A stretch of 64,000 nucleotides of DNA from Mastacembelus armatus (Eukaryota > Chordata > Actinopteri > Synbranchiformes > Mastacembelidae), in the NCBI RefSeq assembly GCF_900324485.2, contig NW_022872898.1, forward strand, positions 1-64,000, given 5' to 3'. The translations under genes and the position numbers were made by a program. Positions 1 through 10,802 of the stretch are shown here, piece by piece. Each line of letters begins with the position of its first letter. Position 1 is the first letter of the stretch. The notes under the pieces are model-generated. The model did no database searches. It was not told where the DNA came from and was given only the letters and a program-made list of their open reading frames with translations.

Positions 1-133
1 ATCATACTTAACCAGTTCAATGAAGAGCAGCACCAACCAACTGCCTTGCAACATTAAGGTGAAGCAAGTGAAAGTGAAAGTGACTTATATGGCCAAGTAC
101 AGTGAGTATTTGTGCTTTTTAACCCACCCAAGT

Positions 134-134
<1 letters not shown>

Positions 135-165
<31 letters not shown>
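135..165. repeat. (CA)n microsatellite
   Basis: About 15 uninterrupted CA dinucleotides. Simple sequence repeat with no coding meaning; the short open frames across it come from the repeat. Confidence 0.95.
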
Positions 166-171
<6 letters not shown>

Positions 172-324
172 CGTGCAAACACAGTGGGCAACCAATGCTG
201 CAGTTGTGGTATTGAGGGCAGACAGGGCACTGGCTATTCACTCTGTGCCACCAACAATTCCTGCATGAACTTGTTTCAGCTTTTCATATGTCGGTGTCTA
301 CCCCAGAGATTATTTGTTCTCATT

Positions 325-416
325 ATGTGTGTGAAGATCCTCAGTTGTCCAGGGGAAGTTATCTAAAGGTTGAGTCATGGCAACTGGACTTTCAATTGCC
401 ATGACTCAACCTTTAG
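325..416 (-). mobile_element. Penelope-like element 3' end, folded back on itself
   Basis: Bases 325-383 read on the minus strand resemble the terminal segment usual for fish Penelope-like elements (a GTCCAGTTGCCATGACTCAA-type motif, then a GGATCTTCACAC-type end). Bases 396-416 repeat the motif in the opposite orientation. The result is a perfect 21-bp inverted repeat (363-383 against 396-416) with a 12-nt loop. A related end lies at 60285-60362. Family assignment is from memory and moderate. Confidence 0.5.
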
Positions 417-1241
417 TTTCATTATTTATGTACTGTGCCCAAACCCTTAGCCCATTTGGTATGCTCCTACCTTGACTTATTGACCTGTTTTTAGACCGGT
501 TTGTTCAAAGCACAGAAAGCTGAAATGCTAATGAGGCTACACCCAAACTTGCCCCATGTCAGAACGAATGTTAATGATTCTATTCAGTCCTCATTAACTC
601 ATGGTTACAGTGAATCCAACAGCTCACTGGAAGTGTTAAGTGTCCACTGGACACACAATATTGTTCTTTTAATGAGGCTGGTCAAAAACAACAGCAACAG
701 ACTTGCAACAATCAGCTCCATTCATTCACACATCAGTGGGCTGCATTCAGGCTATTTGCATAGTTACTAAAGCTGAGAATTGCACCATCATGGGTGATGG
801 CTCTCAGACCTGGGAAGGGGTTGGCAGAATGTCATTACTTGTAAAAACACATTTCAAATCCAGTTCAAATAAAATCAGTTCATTCCTGCTCATGTCTAAA
901 CATGTTATAGCTAAACTGAATTCATCTGTTTGTACCAGAGTTTAAACAGTGTCAAAGTACAAGTGAATTTGTTATTTCTTGGCCTAATATGTCACCTGTA
1001 AAACACTGCCACACACAGTTTGTTGGAAGTACTCACCAAAAGTTGGGACACCTGTAGGAATTGTTTGCATCCATATTCAAGGCTCCATTTACTTCTAGTC
1101 AAGTTGGTCACCCTAAGTAACATACATAGCAGTTCAATCTTGTTTTCTAAAAAAACAAATTTGGAACCAGAACAGAGAGTGGCAAGACAGAGAAAAGGGA
1201 CTAGAATAGCCTTTTCTTTTCTTTCAGCCTATATACAGTAT
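417..1241. other. Intergenic, nothing recognised
   Basis: No tRNA boxes, transposon motif or convincing reading frame seen. The short open frames here have no recognisable composition or motif. Confidence 0.5.
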
Positions 1242-2388
1242 TAGGGTGACCAAGCGTCCTCTTTTGCCCGGACATGTCCACTTTTTACGTCCTGTCCGGG
1301 GCGTCCTGGCGGGTTTTATAAATTCACGAAAATGTCCGGTTTTTTATAGGACCATTACGCGTGTACGTAGATTGACTGGCGTTTTGCACACAATACTAGG
1401 GTACTACTTTTTTGCGCGACGTAATTACCGGGAGGCAGACTCAGTAGGGAGGCAGTATAGCAGGGAAAATGCCGAAGCGTAAGTGCAGCTTCACCGATGA
1501 ACTGCAAAGAAAATTTCCCACATACCGTCCCGGTCGGGACAAGTGGGAGGCGGAGTGCACCGTGTGCAAAGCCGGTACATATGTCTCGGTATCCAATAAA
1601 GGTGCTGGGGATCTGAAAGCCCACATGGACACCGAGAAACATACAAAAGCTGTGAGAGGTGAGAGTTCATCTGCAAAGTTGACAGAGTTTTTTGTCAGAC
1701 CAGGAAAAACAGAGGATGATGTAAATGCAGCAGAAGGTGCAATGGCTTTTCATACAGTGAAACATCACAACAGTTACAGGTCCATGGATTGCACCAGTAC
1801 TTTGCTTAAAAGGGCATTTCCTGACTCTGACATTGCAAAAAATGTTAGTAGTGCTCGCACCAAGACCGAAGCCATCGTCAATGGTGCTATAGCCCCCCAC
1901 TCTGTTGAAATCACTCATGAAGCACTCAAAGAAATCCAGTACTGTGGTGTTTCCACAGACGGGAGTAACCACGGAGCAGTGAAAATATTCCCAGTCATAA
2001 TCCAGTATTTTGACTGGAAGAAGGGTGGCGTGCAAACAAAATTGATTGAAGTTAAAGACACACCCAATGAGAGACAGCAGAAACCATTGCAAAATATCTC
2101 ACAGAAACCCTGGCAAAAAACAATGTGTCGGAAAAATGCATTGCATTTACTGGAGACAATTGCAACACAAATGTTGGAGGAATCCGACGTGATGAAGCTG
2201 GAAAGAACGTGTTTGCAAATTTGAAGAGTTTGCTGCAAAACAAGACTATGATCGGTGTGGGTTGCCCAGCACACATATTGAATAATTGTGCACACCATGG
2301 GGCAGGCACAATAGAAATTGACATTGAGAATATCATATTCAAAATGTACCAGTACTTTCACATTTACACTGTGCGCACTGAGACGTGA
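1242..2388 (+). mobile_element. hAT-type DNA transposon, 3'-truncated
   Basis: Begins with TTAGGGTGACCAAGCG and a C/G-rich leader with repeated CGTCC/GTCCGG words, the end structure I associate with a common teleost hAT family. The leader runs into a BED-finger transposase reading frame at 1469. Homology to the transposase stops at about 2388, so the C-terminal half, including the dimerisation region, and the right terminal repeat are missing. It cannot be autonomous. Confidence 0.75.
1469..2388 (+). pseudogene. hAT-like BED zinc-finger transposase fragment
   Basis: Starts at an ATG with an MPKRKC N-terminus. A BED-type finger has C30, C33, H52 and H58, next to KHTKAV. Further on, YCGVSTDGSNHGAV and AFTGDNCNTN match the two acidic motifs of the hAT RNase-H-like catalytic core. 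A 2-nt AG insertion at about 2072-2073 breaks the frame: 1469-2071 and 2074-2388 are in different frames, and the first frame runs out of register to 2224. The product would be cut before the hAT dimerisation domain; intact relatives are over 600 residues. It is a decayed transposase, not a host ZBED gene, because it lies directly behind the element's left end. Confidence 0.85.
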
Positions 2389-2896
2389 TGTCACGTGTGA
2401 CGTCACAAAGTAAGAGGAATCTGGGAGAGCTGATGACTTCATCATCTTTCATCCTCTGAAACACACACAGACACTTTTGTGTTTGTCCTTTTGTCATATT
2501 TCCACATTAGCATTGAGTTTGCTTCAACATCCTCCATGGGATTGAGTGACAGGTAAGTTGAAAGCGGTGGAAAATAGTTTGATATATTGCACTGCAAAGA
2601 ATTAAGAAACCAGCTGCAGTATGTCTGTGAATACACCTCAGGATTCAGTGCTTAGTAAATTAGGACTGAGCCTTTTACCAGTGGACACTGAAACCAACTA
2701 ATAGTCAGGGACAGAGTTACAGTGTTTTTTAACAGTAGTGTATTTTTCTCAATATCTAGCAGTAGGTTTAGATCAGAACAAATATAGCAGCTTTGGAAGC
2801 AGCAGGACTGAAAATGTGGTAGTGACAAGATAAAGCCTTGGTGGGCCCTGTGTTAATGAAATGAAACTCAGATCAAGTGTCATGTACAGAATACAC
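2389..2896. other. Intergenic with a CRE/E-box motif pair
   Basis: No gene recognised. CACGTG at 2392-2397 abuts the palindrome TGACGTCA at 2398-2405, which are a consensus E-box and CRE. There is no attached transcription unit, so any regulatory role is conjecture. Confidence 0.3.
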
Positions 2897-3048
2897 ACAT
2901 TCCATCCATCCATCCATTTTCAATACCTGCTTATTCCTTAACCAGGGTCACCAGGACCTGATTAAAACTCAAATAGGCTCCAGCAGTTCCCTGTGACCCC
3001 AATTAGGAATAAGCGGGTATAGATAATGGATGGATGAATGGATAAAGT
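2897..3048. mobile_element. Two SINE tails in inverted orientation
   Basis: 2902-2945 is the minus-strand tail (CCATCCATCC then TACCTGCTTATTCC). 2968-3045 is the plus-strand tail of the same teleost SINE (GGCTCCAGCAG, then GGAATAAGCGGG, then GGATGGATG). Only the 3' parts remain, arranged tail to tail as a foldback. Confidence 0.75.
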
Positions 3049-3321
3049 TGTAAACAAGTTAAATTAGCAATATCTGCTTTAGCTCCATCTAGTATCGCAG
3101 CGAGTCTCAAAGGTCGTGAGTTCAAAGCTTCCACAAGGCAAGGCTTGCTTAAAGGTTCATCTAGGACAGGAGGGGGCAGAAGCGTAGATATGCAGTACAC
3201 AGTATGTAGCGTAGATATGCTTCATTTATTCATCTCTTTTTTGCCCACTCAGCAGTACCGTATGTATGGTAGTGAATGACTGTTGTCATTCAAAATTTAT
3301 GTATACTAGCTTTTTGCAACT

Positions 3322-3396
3322 GTCAGGATGCCTGAGTCGTCTAAGTCTCTGTGTTCAGGTCGCAGTCTCTTTTGGGTTCAAATCCCCCTCCTGACA
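3322..3396 (+). pseudogene. tRNA-Leu(CAG) pseudogene
   Basis: Begins GTCAGGATG and ends CTCCTGACA, the acceptor pair of the good Leu(CAG) genes at 37121 and 50592. The anticodon region reads TTCAGGT. The variable arm and part of the D arm are deleted (75 nt against 83), so the fold is lost. Its upstream flank resembles that of the other Leu(CAG) loci. Confidence 0.75.
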
Positions 3397-3425
3397 AACC
3401 AGTCCTCCTGCTGTGACGTTTCTCA

Positions 3426-3494
3426 GTAAGGATGGGTGATGGATTAGATGGATTCCATTGTGGTCTCCCCGTGCAGGTTTGAGTCCTGCTGACA
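3426..3494 (+). pseudogene. tRNA-Ser pseudogene
   Basis: The 3' half has the Ser variable arm and T arm (GGTCTCCCCGTGCAGGTTTG, then AGTCCTGC), most like Ser(AGA)/Ser(TGA). The D arm and anticodon arm are shortened and no anticodon can be assigned. Confidence 0.65.
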
Positions 3495-3882
3495 ATGAGC
3501 TGTTATTTGTAACTCATCCTGTTAGTGTCTCATAAAGTTGGTGGACTATGAGAACTAAAAAAACAGTTTTGGTCCAAGTTGGGAAGGTTAGTGTTGATCT
3601 GATTGGTCCAAATTGATGGTCAGTTGGGCTCCAAGGAGAGGCGCAAGAAGCCCAATGTTACCCTAGAGCCAAGCATCCTCCTTAGACTGCCCACATGCTC
3701 AGAGTCTATGTGGAAATTCCACTTAGTCAATACTGTTTCAGTTTGGAAACAATTCTGTAGTCATTTATGATACAGTCACTCATCTATGTTTATTTAATGA
3801 CACTGAAACACCTTCTCCTATTACCCCCCTGAAGTCACATCACCTCTTCTCAACACATGGAGCTCTCCTGTAGAATCACCAC

Positions 3883-3959
3883 CACCCAAAGTGGGGCTCC
3901 AACCTAACCCTAACCCTGAGATTAAGAATATCATGCTCTACTGACTGAGCTAGCCAGGC
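3883..3959 (-). pseudogene. tRNA-Lys(CTT) pseudogene with GGGTTA insert
   Basis: 5' GCCTGGCTAGCTCAGTCAG carries a good A box and the anticodon loop reads TTCTTAA (CTT). The variable/T-arm region is expanded by about 4 nt into a telomere-like GGGTTAGGGTTAGG run, which destroys the T stem. Its inverted twin is at 44222-44298. Confidence 0.75.
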
Positions 3960-4327
3960 TGTGTATAACACACATTTAACTGTAAATGTGGTATACTTGG
4001 ATCCACCTATGTTCTGCCAATTGACTATCAGGTTAATGCAGAATATCTTTGCAGCTGATTCAGTGTTGTTACTGTTACATGTACATATTCAAGTAGAAAA
4101 TGGCTTTACAAAGAGAGAGAATAGAATGTTACCAAAGTACAGGGTAGAACATTAGTAATTCAGCTATTTAGAAAAAGCTGCGTTTTTTTTTTTACAATGT
4201 CACAAAGCAATAACAAGAACTGCTTCTGTACATGTGTTTTGCAGTATTTCCTTCTTGTACTAAGTGTCATTTCAGTGTATGGGAAGAGAAAACCAGGACT
4301 CATTCTATTTGTAGGGAGTTAATAATG

Positions 4328-4401
4328 AGATACTGCTGGGATTTGAACACAGAATCTCCTGTTTACTAGACAGGTGCTTTAACCAACTAAGCCACAGCAC
4401 C
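4328..4401 (-). tRNA. tRNA-Thr(AGT), marginal
   Basis: 74 nt with D arm GGCTTAGTTGGTTAAAGC and anticodon stem-loop CCTGTCTAGTAAACAGG reading AGT. The acceptor GGTGCTG pairs with CAGTATC using wobbles. The T stem has one mismatch and the T loop is TTCAAAT. The twin copy at 43776 is slightly better. It may be functional, but the weak acceptor and T stem suggest early decay. Confidence 0.65.
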
Positions 4402-4779
4402 ACCATCTGTTTTTTAATAGTCTAATTTTGAATTTTCTCAAAATTCTGACATTTTTTTTTGCTAGGAGTTCTGGCTTTCTTCTCATAAATCTCTAAATTA
4501 GCATAACATAACTTCTTTTGTTTCATGTTCTCATTCTTGCCAGAGAATAGTTTAATCAATAGTCCAGAATTTTGCTCCTTCTTCTTCTTTAAAGAGATTA
4601 TGTTTGACCTTTTCTGTAATCTGTCTAATACATGTATGCATAACCTTTTCAAACATACTTGACAGTGTTTAATTGTAGTGCTACGTGCACCACTCTATCA
4701 TACATGGAACTAGTCCACTGTGTCGAAAAAGTGGTTGTGCCATGTATCACAATTGGATGCTCTGGCTAGTCCAAGTGAA

Positions 4780-4853
4780 GCCTGGTTAGCTCAGTTTGTA
4801 GACCATGAGACTCTTAATCTCAGGGTCACGTGTTTTGAGCCCCACATTAGACA
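4780..4853 (+). pseudogene. tRNA-Lys(CTT)-like pseudogene
   Basis: GCCTGGTTAGCTCAGTTTG and the ACTCTTAATC anticodon region identify Lys(CTT). The acceptor has a mismatch and the T loop has an extra T. The inverted twin at 42536-42603 has lost 5 nt including the anticodon. Confidence 0.7.
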
Positions 4854-5287
4854 AGAAGTTGTCTGACTTTAGATGAGTAGATGTAGTTGATGTGTAAGCT
4901 GTGTGCTGCAATAGACAGCAGTATTTTGATGATGCCCTGTGTTTGCTGAAAGAGCAGTCAGAACCTTTGTTCAGGAAAAAACAGAAGTCCTGCAAACTTG
5001 CACTTCTTTGTCCTTCTTCAGACATGTTACTTTCTACCTTACTCTAAGCTGTCTAATGCATGTATGCATAGTCTTCTCTACTGTATATGGCTGTGTTTAA
5101 TTGCAGTTCTCCGTTCATTGAACCCCCAATCTATTCCCTGTGTAAAGAAAATTGCTGAAAGGATTCACTTCCTATTGGTGAAAAATGTGTATCAAATGCA
5201 GACACTACTGTTTCTCTGCTTATGGTGTTCAATTGCAGTATTAATATTGACTTGCCTTCTCGTTTGTGTATATCTTTTCAACCACTG
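4854..5287. other. Intergenic, repeat-derived
   Basis: No gene seen. 5041-5290 resembles 34500-34730 and 48000-48200, so this is a dispersed spacer segment that travels with the Lys tRNA loci. Confidence 0.5.
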
Positions 5288-6255
5288 AATGAACTACTTT
5301 ACATTTTGTGCTTTACATAAATTAAATAAAAGTTAAAAGCACAAATCAATCAGCATAATCACAAATCAATGGCAAAAATCAAAATAAGAAACAGCAAATA
5401 GTGGAAGATGAACTTGAACTATAATGAAAGGAGAATGAGTGCAGATAAATCACTATAGATAAAGCACTTTCTGTTGTCATATGTCATATGCCACATCAAA
5501 AAGAAATGCTTTTAGCTTGGACTTAAACATTGCCAGAGATGAGGCTTGTCTAACATCATCAGGAAGACTATTCCACGTTTTAGCTGAATAGAACTGAAAC
5601 GCTACATCTCCCTGTTTAGTCCTGACTCTGGGCACGAGCAGAAGGCCTGTCCCTGATGTTCTCAGAGTTCAAGGTGGTTCATATGGCACCAACATGTCAG
5701 AGATGTACTGTGGTGCTGAGCCATGAAGAGACTTATACACAAGCAGTGCTGTTTTAAAGTCTATTCTCTGAGAGACAGGAAGCCAGTGCAGAGATCTGAG
5801 AACAGGAGAAATGTGGTTGTACTTCCTGGTTCTAGTCAGGACCCGAGCAGCAGCGTTCTGAATATATTGCAGCTGCCTTACAGCTTGTTTTGAGAGCCCT
5901 ATGAGCAGGCCATTACAGTAATCTAACCTTATGGAGATAAATGCATGGATGAGTCTCTCCAAGTCTGGTTTAGACAGGATCCCTTTGATTCTGGCAATGT
6001 TTTTGAGATGGTAAAATGCTGATGATGTTATTGATTTAATGTGGCTGTTAAAATTTAAGTCTGAGTCCATGATTACCCCTGGATTTCTAACTTGATTTTT
6101 AAATTTTAGAGAAAGAGACTCGAGGTGACTGCTGACACTTTCTCTTTGTTTCTGTGGACCAACGATGATTATTTCAGTCTTGTCACTGTTTATTTGGAGA
6201 GAGTTGTTTTGCATCCACACAGTGATCTGTTCAATGCAGTGACACAGTGAATCAA
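5288..6255 (-). mobile_element. L2-clade LINE, 5'-truncated 3' portion
   Basis: Minus-strand frame 6220-5669 (183 aa, open further upstream) encodes the C-terminal part of an L2-type reverse transcriptase polyprotein: an NSDKTEIIIVG motif, LDYCNGLL, IQNAAARVL, LHWLPVSQRIDFK and GSAPQYISDML. Weakly matching C-terminal codons and an A+T-rich 3' UTR run on to about 5288. The catalytic palm motifs lie upstream and are missing. A typical dead-on-arrival LINE copy. Confidence 0.85.
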
Positions 6256-6282
6256 CTGGTCCATATTATGAAGGAACAAAGC

Positions 6283-6515
6283 TTAGCAAGTTGAAACTCA
6301 TCATTTTGTTGTTACATGCTGGATATTCACTCACTTTGCAAAGTGTGTGAAGCACTTTTTGGTGTTTTCTTGCCAGAGTTGTATTTTGTTATTGCCCAGT
6401 AAATTAACACAGTTATGAGCTAATGCCAATTGTTCTGTTTCTCCATGTTGCAGAGTAAATGTCTTTCATAGGAATATTCACCAGTACAGAACCTGGATCT
6501 TTTTCCTGTGTTCAT
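6283..6515. repeat. Direct repeat left of the tRNA array
   Basis: Nearly identical to 13065-13303, with the same 'gcttttt...ttcttgccagag' and 'atttttttttcc' words. The pair brackets the Arg-His array and the copied segment behind it. The copy ends in a T-run where the array begins. Confidence 0.8.
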
Positions 6516-6734
6516 GTTTTTTTTTTCCTTGTGGACACCTTTGTCTCAAATAGTCCAGCTCCTATTTCATTTTACAAAGTTTAAGCTCAGTGGATAATGC
6601 CTATTTTCAAGCATAAGTCCTCTTAGTTCTGACTAAAAAAGACACAATTCTGCACAAACTTTAATCAACGTACAGGGCACAAACGTTTGCAGTTAGGCCA
6701 CTCCTCAACTTCTCACTAACCATGTGCTTATTGT

Positions 6735-6804
6735 GGGCTAGTGGCGCAATGGATATAGCTCTGACTACGGATCAGAGATTCTGGTTCGACTCCTGGCTAG
6801 CTCG
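6735..6804 (+). tRNA. tRNA-Arg(ACG), array copy 1
   Basis: 70 nt. Acceptor GGGCTAG and loop CTACGGA are present. A few bases are lost from the D arm and variable region compared with copy 5, so as written it folds poorly. Confidence 0.75.
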
Positions 6805-7154
6805 ACGCGGCTTTTATCTCCCTGCTCGCGTCTCACTTCCGTTACTGCACCAGTGTGAACTCTTTAGGAAAGCGCATTTGCAGCCACGCAATTCTAACGA
6901 TGAGAAATGGCTGCTACCAGCGTCAGAACCCTTTCGTTACAGTCAGCCACCAACTGTACTAATTTTGTTTAACTTTAATCGAGACTGTTGCTCATCCTGA
7001 TTTGAAAGTCAAAGTTTTCTAGAGGCATTCGCAACAGCGCTAGATGAATTGCGCTGCCACCTCTCTCCTTCTCACATAATGTAGGGAATGGAAAAATTGT
7101 ATATCTATTCGCGAGAGGACAACATGCAATCGTTTGCCCGCCATCAACCACAGG

Positions 7155-7224
7155 GCCGTGATCGTATAGTGGTTAGTCTTGCGTTGTGGTCGCAGCACCC
7201 CGGTTCGAATCCGGGTCACTGGCA
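7155..7224 (+). tRNA. tRNA-His(GTG), array copy 1
   Basis: GCCGTGATCGTATAGTGG start, loop TTGTGGT, intact B box GGTTCGAATCC, and a T8 run just after. Short deletions lie in the D/anticodon junction and before the T arm, and there is one extra T in the acceptor. Confidence 0.75.
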
Positions 7225-7447
7225 TCCGCGGGGTGTTTTTTTTCTCTTTTGTGGAACCTTGTCTCAAAAAGTCCAGCTCCTATTTCATTTTACAAGGTTT
7301 AAGCTCAGTGGATAATGCCTATTTTTCAAGCTAAGTCCTCTTATGTTATAAAAAGACCACATTCTGCACAACTTTAATCAAAGTACAAGGGCACAACCGT
7401 TTGCCGTTAGTGCCACTCCTCAACTTCTCACTAAATGTGCTTATGTG

Positions 7448-7519
7448 GGGCTAGTGGCGCAATGGATAAAGCTCTGACTCGGATCAGAAGATTCTATGGT
7501 TCGACTCCTGGCTAGCTCG
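7448..7519 (+). tRNA. tRNA-Arg, array copy 2, anticodon loop damaged
   Basis: 72 nt. The loop reads CTCGGA, one base short of CTACGGA, so the ACG anticodon is lost as written. The T arm carries an extra T. Confidence 0.7.
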
Positions 7520-7874
7520 ACGCAAGCTTTATATCTCCCTGCTCGCGTCTCACTTCCGTTACTGCACCAGTGTAACTCTTTAGGAAGCGCATTTGCAGCC
7601 AAGGCAATTCTAACGATAGAGAAATGGCCTGCTACAAAGCGTTCAGAACCCTTTCTTACAGTCAGCCACAACTGTACTGTATTGTGTTTAACTTTAATCG
7701 AGACTTGTTGCTCATCCTGATTTGAAAGTCAAAAAGTTTACAGAGGGCATCGCCAACAGCGCTTAGAGAATTGCGCTGCCACCTCCGACTTCTCAACTAA
7801 TGTAGGGAATGGGAAAAATTGTTATCATTCGGAGAGGACAACATGCAATCGTCTTTGCCAGCAATAACCACCGG

Positions 7875-7945
7875 GCCGTGATCGTATAGTGGTTAGTACT
7901 CTGCGTTGTGGTCGCAGCAACCCCGGTTCGAATCCGGGTCACGCA
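7875..7945 (+). tRNA. tRNA-His(GTG), array copy 2
   Basis: The best-preserved His copy: the body matches the array consensus, and only one G is missing from the 3' acceptor strand. A T-run terminator follows within about 15 nt. Confidence 0.85.
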
Positions 7946-8171
7946 TCCGGCGGGTGTTTTTTTTTTCTTTTGTGGACCTTTGTCTCAAATAGCCAGCTCC
8001 TATTTCATTCTACAGTTTAAGCTCAGTGGATAATGCCTATTTTCAAGCATAAGTCCTCTTATGTTCTGACTAAAAAGACACAATTCTGCACAACTTTAAT
8101 CAAAGTACAAGGGCACAAACCGTTTGCAGTTAGTGCCACTCCTCAACTTCTCACTAACATGTGCTTATGTG

Positions 8172-8239
8172 GGGCTAGTGGCGCAATTGATAACGCTCTG
8201 ACTACGATCGAGATTCTGGTTCGACTCCTGGCTAGCTCG
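8172..8239 (+). tRNA. tRNA-Arg(ACG), array copy 3
   Basis: 68 nt. CTACG is kept, but bases are missing from the anticodon 3' stem and variable region. Confidence 0.7.
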
Positions 8240-8589
8240 ACGCAGCTTATATCTCCCTGCTCGCGTCTCACTTCCGTTACTGCACCAGTGTGAACTCTTT
8301 AGGAAAGCGCATTTGCAGCCACAAGCATTCTAACGATAGAAAATGGCCTGCTACAAAGCGTCAGAACCCTTTCTTTACAGTCAGCCACAACTGTACTGAA
8401 TTTTGTTTAACTTTAATCGAGACTTGTTGCTCATCCTGATTTGAAAGTCAAAATTTTACTAGAGGCATTCGCAACAGCGTCGATGAATTGCGCTGCCACT
8501 CTCGACTTCTTCACATAATGTAGGGAATGGGAAAATTGTTATCTATTCGGAGAGGACAACATGCAATCGTTTGCCAGCAATACCACAGG

Positions 8590-8660
8590 GCCGTGATCGT
8601 ATAGTGGTTAGTACTCTGCGTTGTGGTCGCAGCAACCCCGGTTCGAATCCGGGTTCACGA
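8590..8660 (+). tRNA. tRNA-His(GTG), array copy 3
   Basis: D arm, GTG loop and B box are intact. The 3' acceptor is disturbed by an extra T and a missing GC. Confidence 0.75.
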
Positions 8661-8893
8661 TCCGGCGTGGGTGTTTTTTTTTCTCTTTTGTGGAACCTTT
8701 GTCTCAAAATAGTCCAGCTCCTATTTCATTTTACAAAGGTTTAAGCTCAGTGGATAATGCCTATTTTCAAGCATAAGTCCTCTTATGTTCTGACTAAAAA
8801 GACCACAATTTGCACAACTTTAATCAAAGTACAAGGGCACCAACCGTTTGCAGTTAGTGCCACTCCTCAACTTCTCACTAAATGTGCTATGTG

Positions 8894-8965
8894 GGGCTAG
8901 TGGCGCAATGGATAACGCTCTGACTACGGATCAGAAGATTCTAGGTTCGACTCCTGGCTAGCTCG
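8894..8965 (+). tRNA. tRNA-Arg(ACG), array copy 4
   Basis: 72 nt. It differs from copy 5 by a single lost base at the D-arm/anticodon-stem junction; acceptor, anticodon and T arms are complete. Confidence 0.85.
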
Positions 8966-9322
8966 ACGCAAGCTTTATCTCCCTGCTCGCGTCTCACTTC
9001 CGTTACTGCACCAGTGTGAACTCTTTAGGAAAGCGCATTTGCAGCCAGCAGCAATTCTAACGATAGAAAATGGCCTGCTACAAAGCGTCAAACCCTTTCT
9101 TTACAGTCAGCCACAACTGTACTGAATTTTGTTTAACTTTAATCGAGACTTGTTGCTCATCCTGATTTGAAAGTCAAAAAAGTTTTACTAGAGGGCATTC
9201 GCAACAGCGCTAGATGATTGCGCTGCCACCTCTCGACTTCTCACATAATGTAGGGAATGGGAAAAATTGTATATCTATTCGGAGAGGACAACATGCAATC
9301 GTTTGCCAGCAATAACCACAGG

Positions 9323-9393
9323 GCCGTGATCGTTATGTGGTTAGTACTTGCGTTGTGGTCGCAGCAACCCCGGTTCGAATCCGGGTCACGGCA
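9323..9393 (+). tRNA. tRNA-His(GTG), array copy 4
   Basis: Acceptor, anticodon and T arms are complete. The D arm is scrambled by an A/T shift, with one base lost before the anticodon stem. Confidence 0.8.
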
Positions 9394-9629
9394 TCCGGGC
9401 GTGGGTGTTTTTTTTCTCTTTTTTGTGGAACCTTTGTCTCAAAATAGTCCAGCTCCTATTTCATTTTACAAAGGTTTAGCTCAGTGGGTTAATTCCTATT
9501 TTCAAGCATAAGTCCTCTTATGTTCTGACTAAAAAGACCACAATTCTGCACAACTTTAATCAAAGTACAAGGGCACAACCGTTTGCAGTTAGTGCCACTC
9601 TCAACTTCTCACTAGGATGTGCTTATGTG

Positions 9630-9702
9630 GGGCTAGTGGCGCAATGGATAACGCATCTGACTACGGATCAGAAGATTCTAGGTTCGACTCCTGGCTAGCT
9701 CG
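9630..9702 (+). tRNA. tRNA-Arg(ACG), array copy 5, intact
   Basis: The only full 73-nt Arg copy. Acceptor GGGCTAG pairs with CTAGCTC. The D arm is GGCGCAATGGATAACGC, the anticodon stem-loop is TCTGA-CTACGGA-TCAGA, and the T arm is CTAGG-TTCGACT-CCTGG. It decodes CGU, and CGC/CGA after A34-to-inosine editing. This matches vertebrate tRNA-Arg(ACG) closely. Confidence 0.95.
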
Positions 9703-10053
9703 ACGCAGCTTTATATCTCCCTGCTCGCGTCTCACTTCCGTTATGCACCATGTGAACTCTTTAGGAAAGCGCATTTGCAGCCAAGCAATTCTAACGATGA
9801 GGAAATGGCCTGCTACAAAGCGTCAGAACCCTTTCTTTACAGTCAGCCCAACTGTACTGAATTTTGTTTAACTTTAATCGAGACTTGTTGCTATCCTGAT
9901 TTGAAAGTCAAAAAGTTTACTAGAGGGCATTCGCAACAGCGCTAGATGATATGCGCTGCCAACTCTCGACTTCTCACATAATGTAGGGAATGGGAAAATT
10001 GTATATCTATTCGGGAGGACAACATGCAATCGTTTGCCAGCAATAACCACAGG

Positions 10054-10122
10054 GCCGTGATCGTATAGTGTGTACTCTGCGTTGTGGTCGCAGCAACCCC
10101 GGTTCGAATCCGGGTCACGGCA
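10054..10122 (+). tRNA. tRNA-His(GTG), array copy 5
   Basis: 69 nt. Three bases are missing from the D arm; the rest, including the acceptor ends, matches the consensus. Confidence 0.75.
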
Positions 10123-10358
10123 TCCGGCGTGGGTGTTTTTTTTCTCTTTTGTGGAACCTTTGTCTCAAAATAGTCCAGCTCCTATTTCATTTTACAAAGG
10201 TTTAAGCTCAGTGGATAATGCCTATTTTCAAGCATAAGTCCTCTTATGTTCTGACTAAAAAAACCACAATTCTGCACAACCTTTAATCAAGTACAAGGGC
10301 ACAACCGTTTGCAGTTAGTGCCACTCCTCAACTTCTCACTAAGGATGTGCTTATGTTG

Positions 10359-10430
10359 GGGCTTAGTGGCGCAATGGATAACGCATCTGACTACGGATCA
10401 GAAGATTCTAGGTCGACTCCGGCTAGCTCG
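10359..10430 (+). tRNA. tRNA-Arg(ACG), array copy 6
   Basis: The anticodon arm is intact. There is an extra T after the acceptor, and single losses in the T loop and T stem weaken the B box. Confidence 0.75.
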
Positions 10431-10802
10431 ACGCAAGCTTTATATCTCCCTGCTCGCGTCTCACTTCCGTTACTGCCCAGTGTGAAACTCTTTAGGAAAG
10501 CGCATTTGCAGCCAGAGCAATTCTAACGATAAGAAAATGGCCGCCACAATGTGCTACAAAGCGTCAGAACCCTTTCTTTACAGTCAGCCCAACTGTACTG
10601 AATTTTGTTTAACTTTAATCGAGACTTGTTGCTCATCCTGATTTGAAAGTCAAAAAGTTTTACTAGGGGCATTCGCAACAGCGCTAGATGAATTGCGCTG
10701 CCACCTCTCGACTTCTCCACTAATGTGTAGGGAATGGGAAAAAAAATTGTATATCTATTCGGAGAGGACAACATGCAATCGTTTGCCAGCAATAACCACA
10801 GG

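Larger units (their letters stand above)
3821..4943. repeat. Inverted duplicate of 42447-44361
   Basis: This 1.1-kb segment, with its Lys, Thr and Lys tRNA relics, recurs in reverse orientation at 42.4-44.4 kb. There it is interrupted by about 790 bp (42987-43775). Identity looks high by eye over tRNAs and spacers alike. Confidence 0.85.

Noticed and set aside
20-366. Two overlapping short open frames with His/Thr runs
   Set aside because: They are translations of the (CA)n microsatellite; no start context, motif or conservation supports a gene.
1667-2445. Minus-strand frames of 141 and 176 aa
   Set aside because: Opposite strand of the hAT transposase; no recognisable motif.
2401-3000. Search for the right end of the hAT element
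   Set aside because: No inverted match to the left terminus was found, so the element was called truncated.
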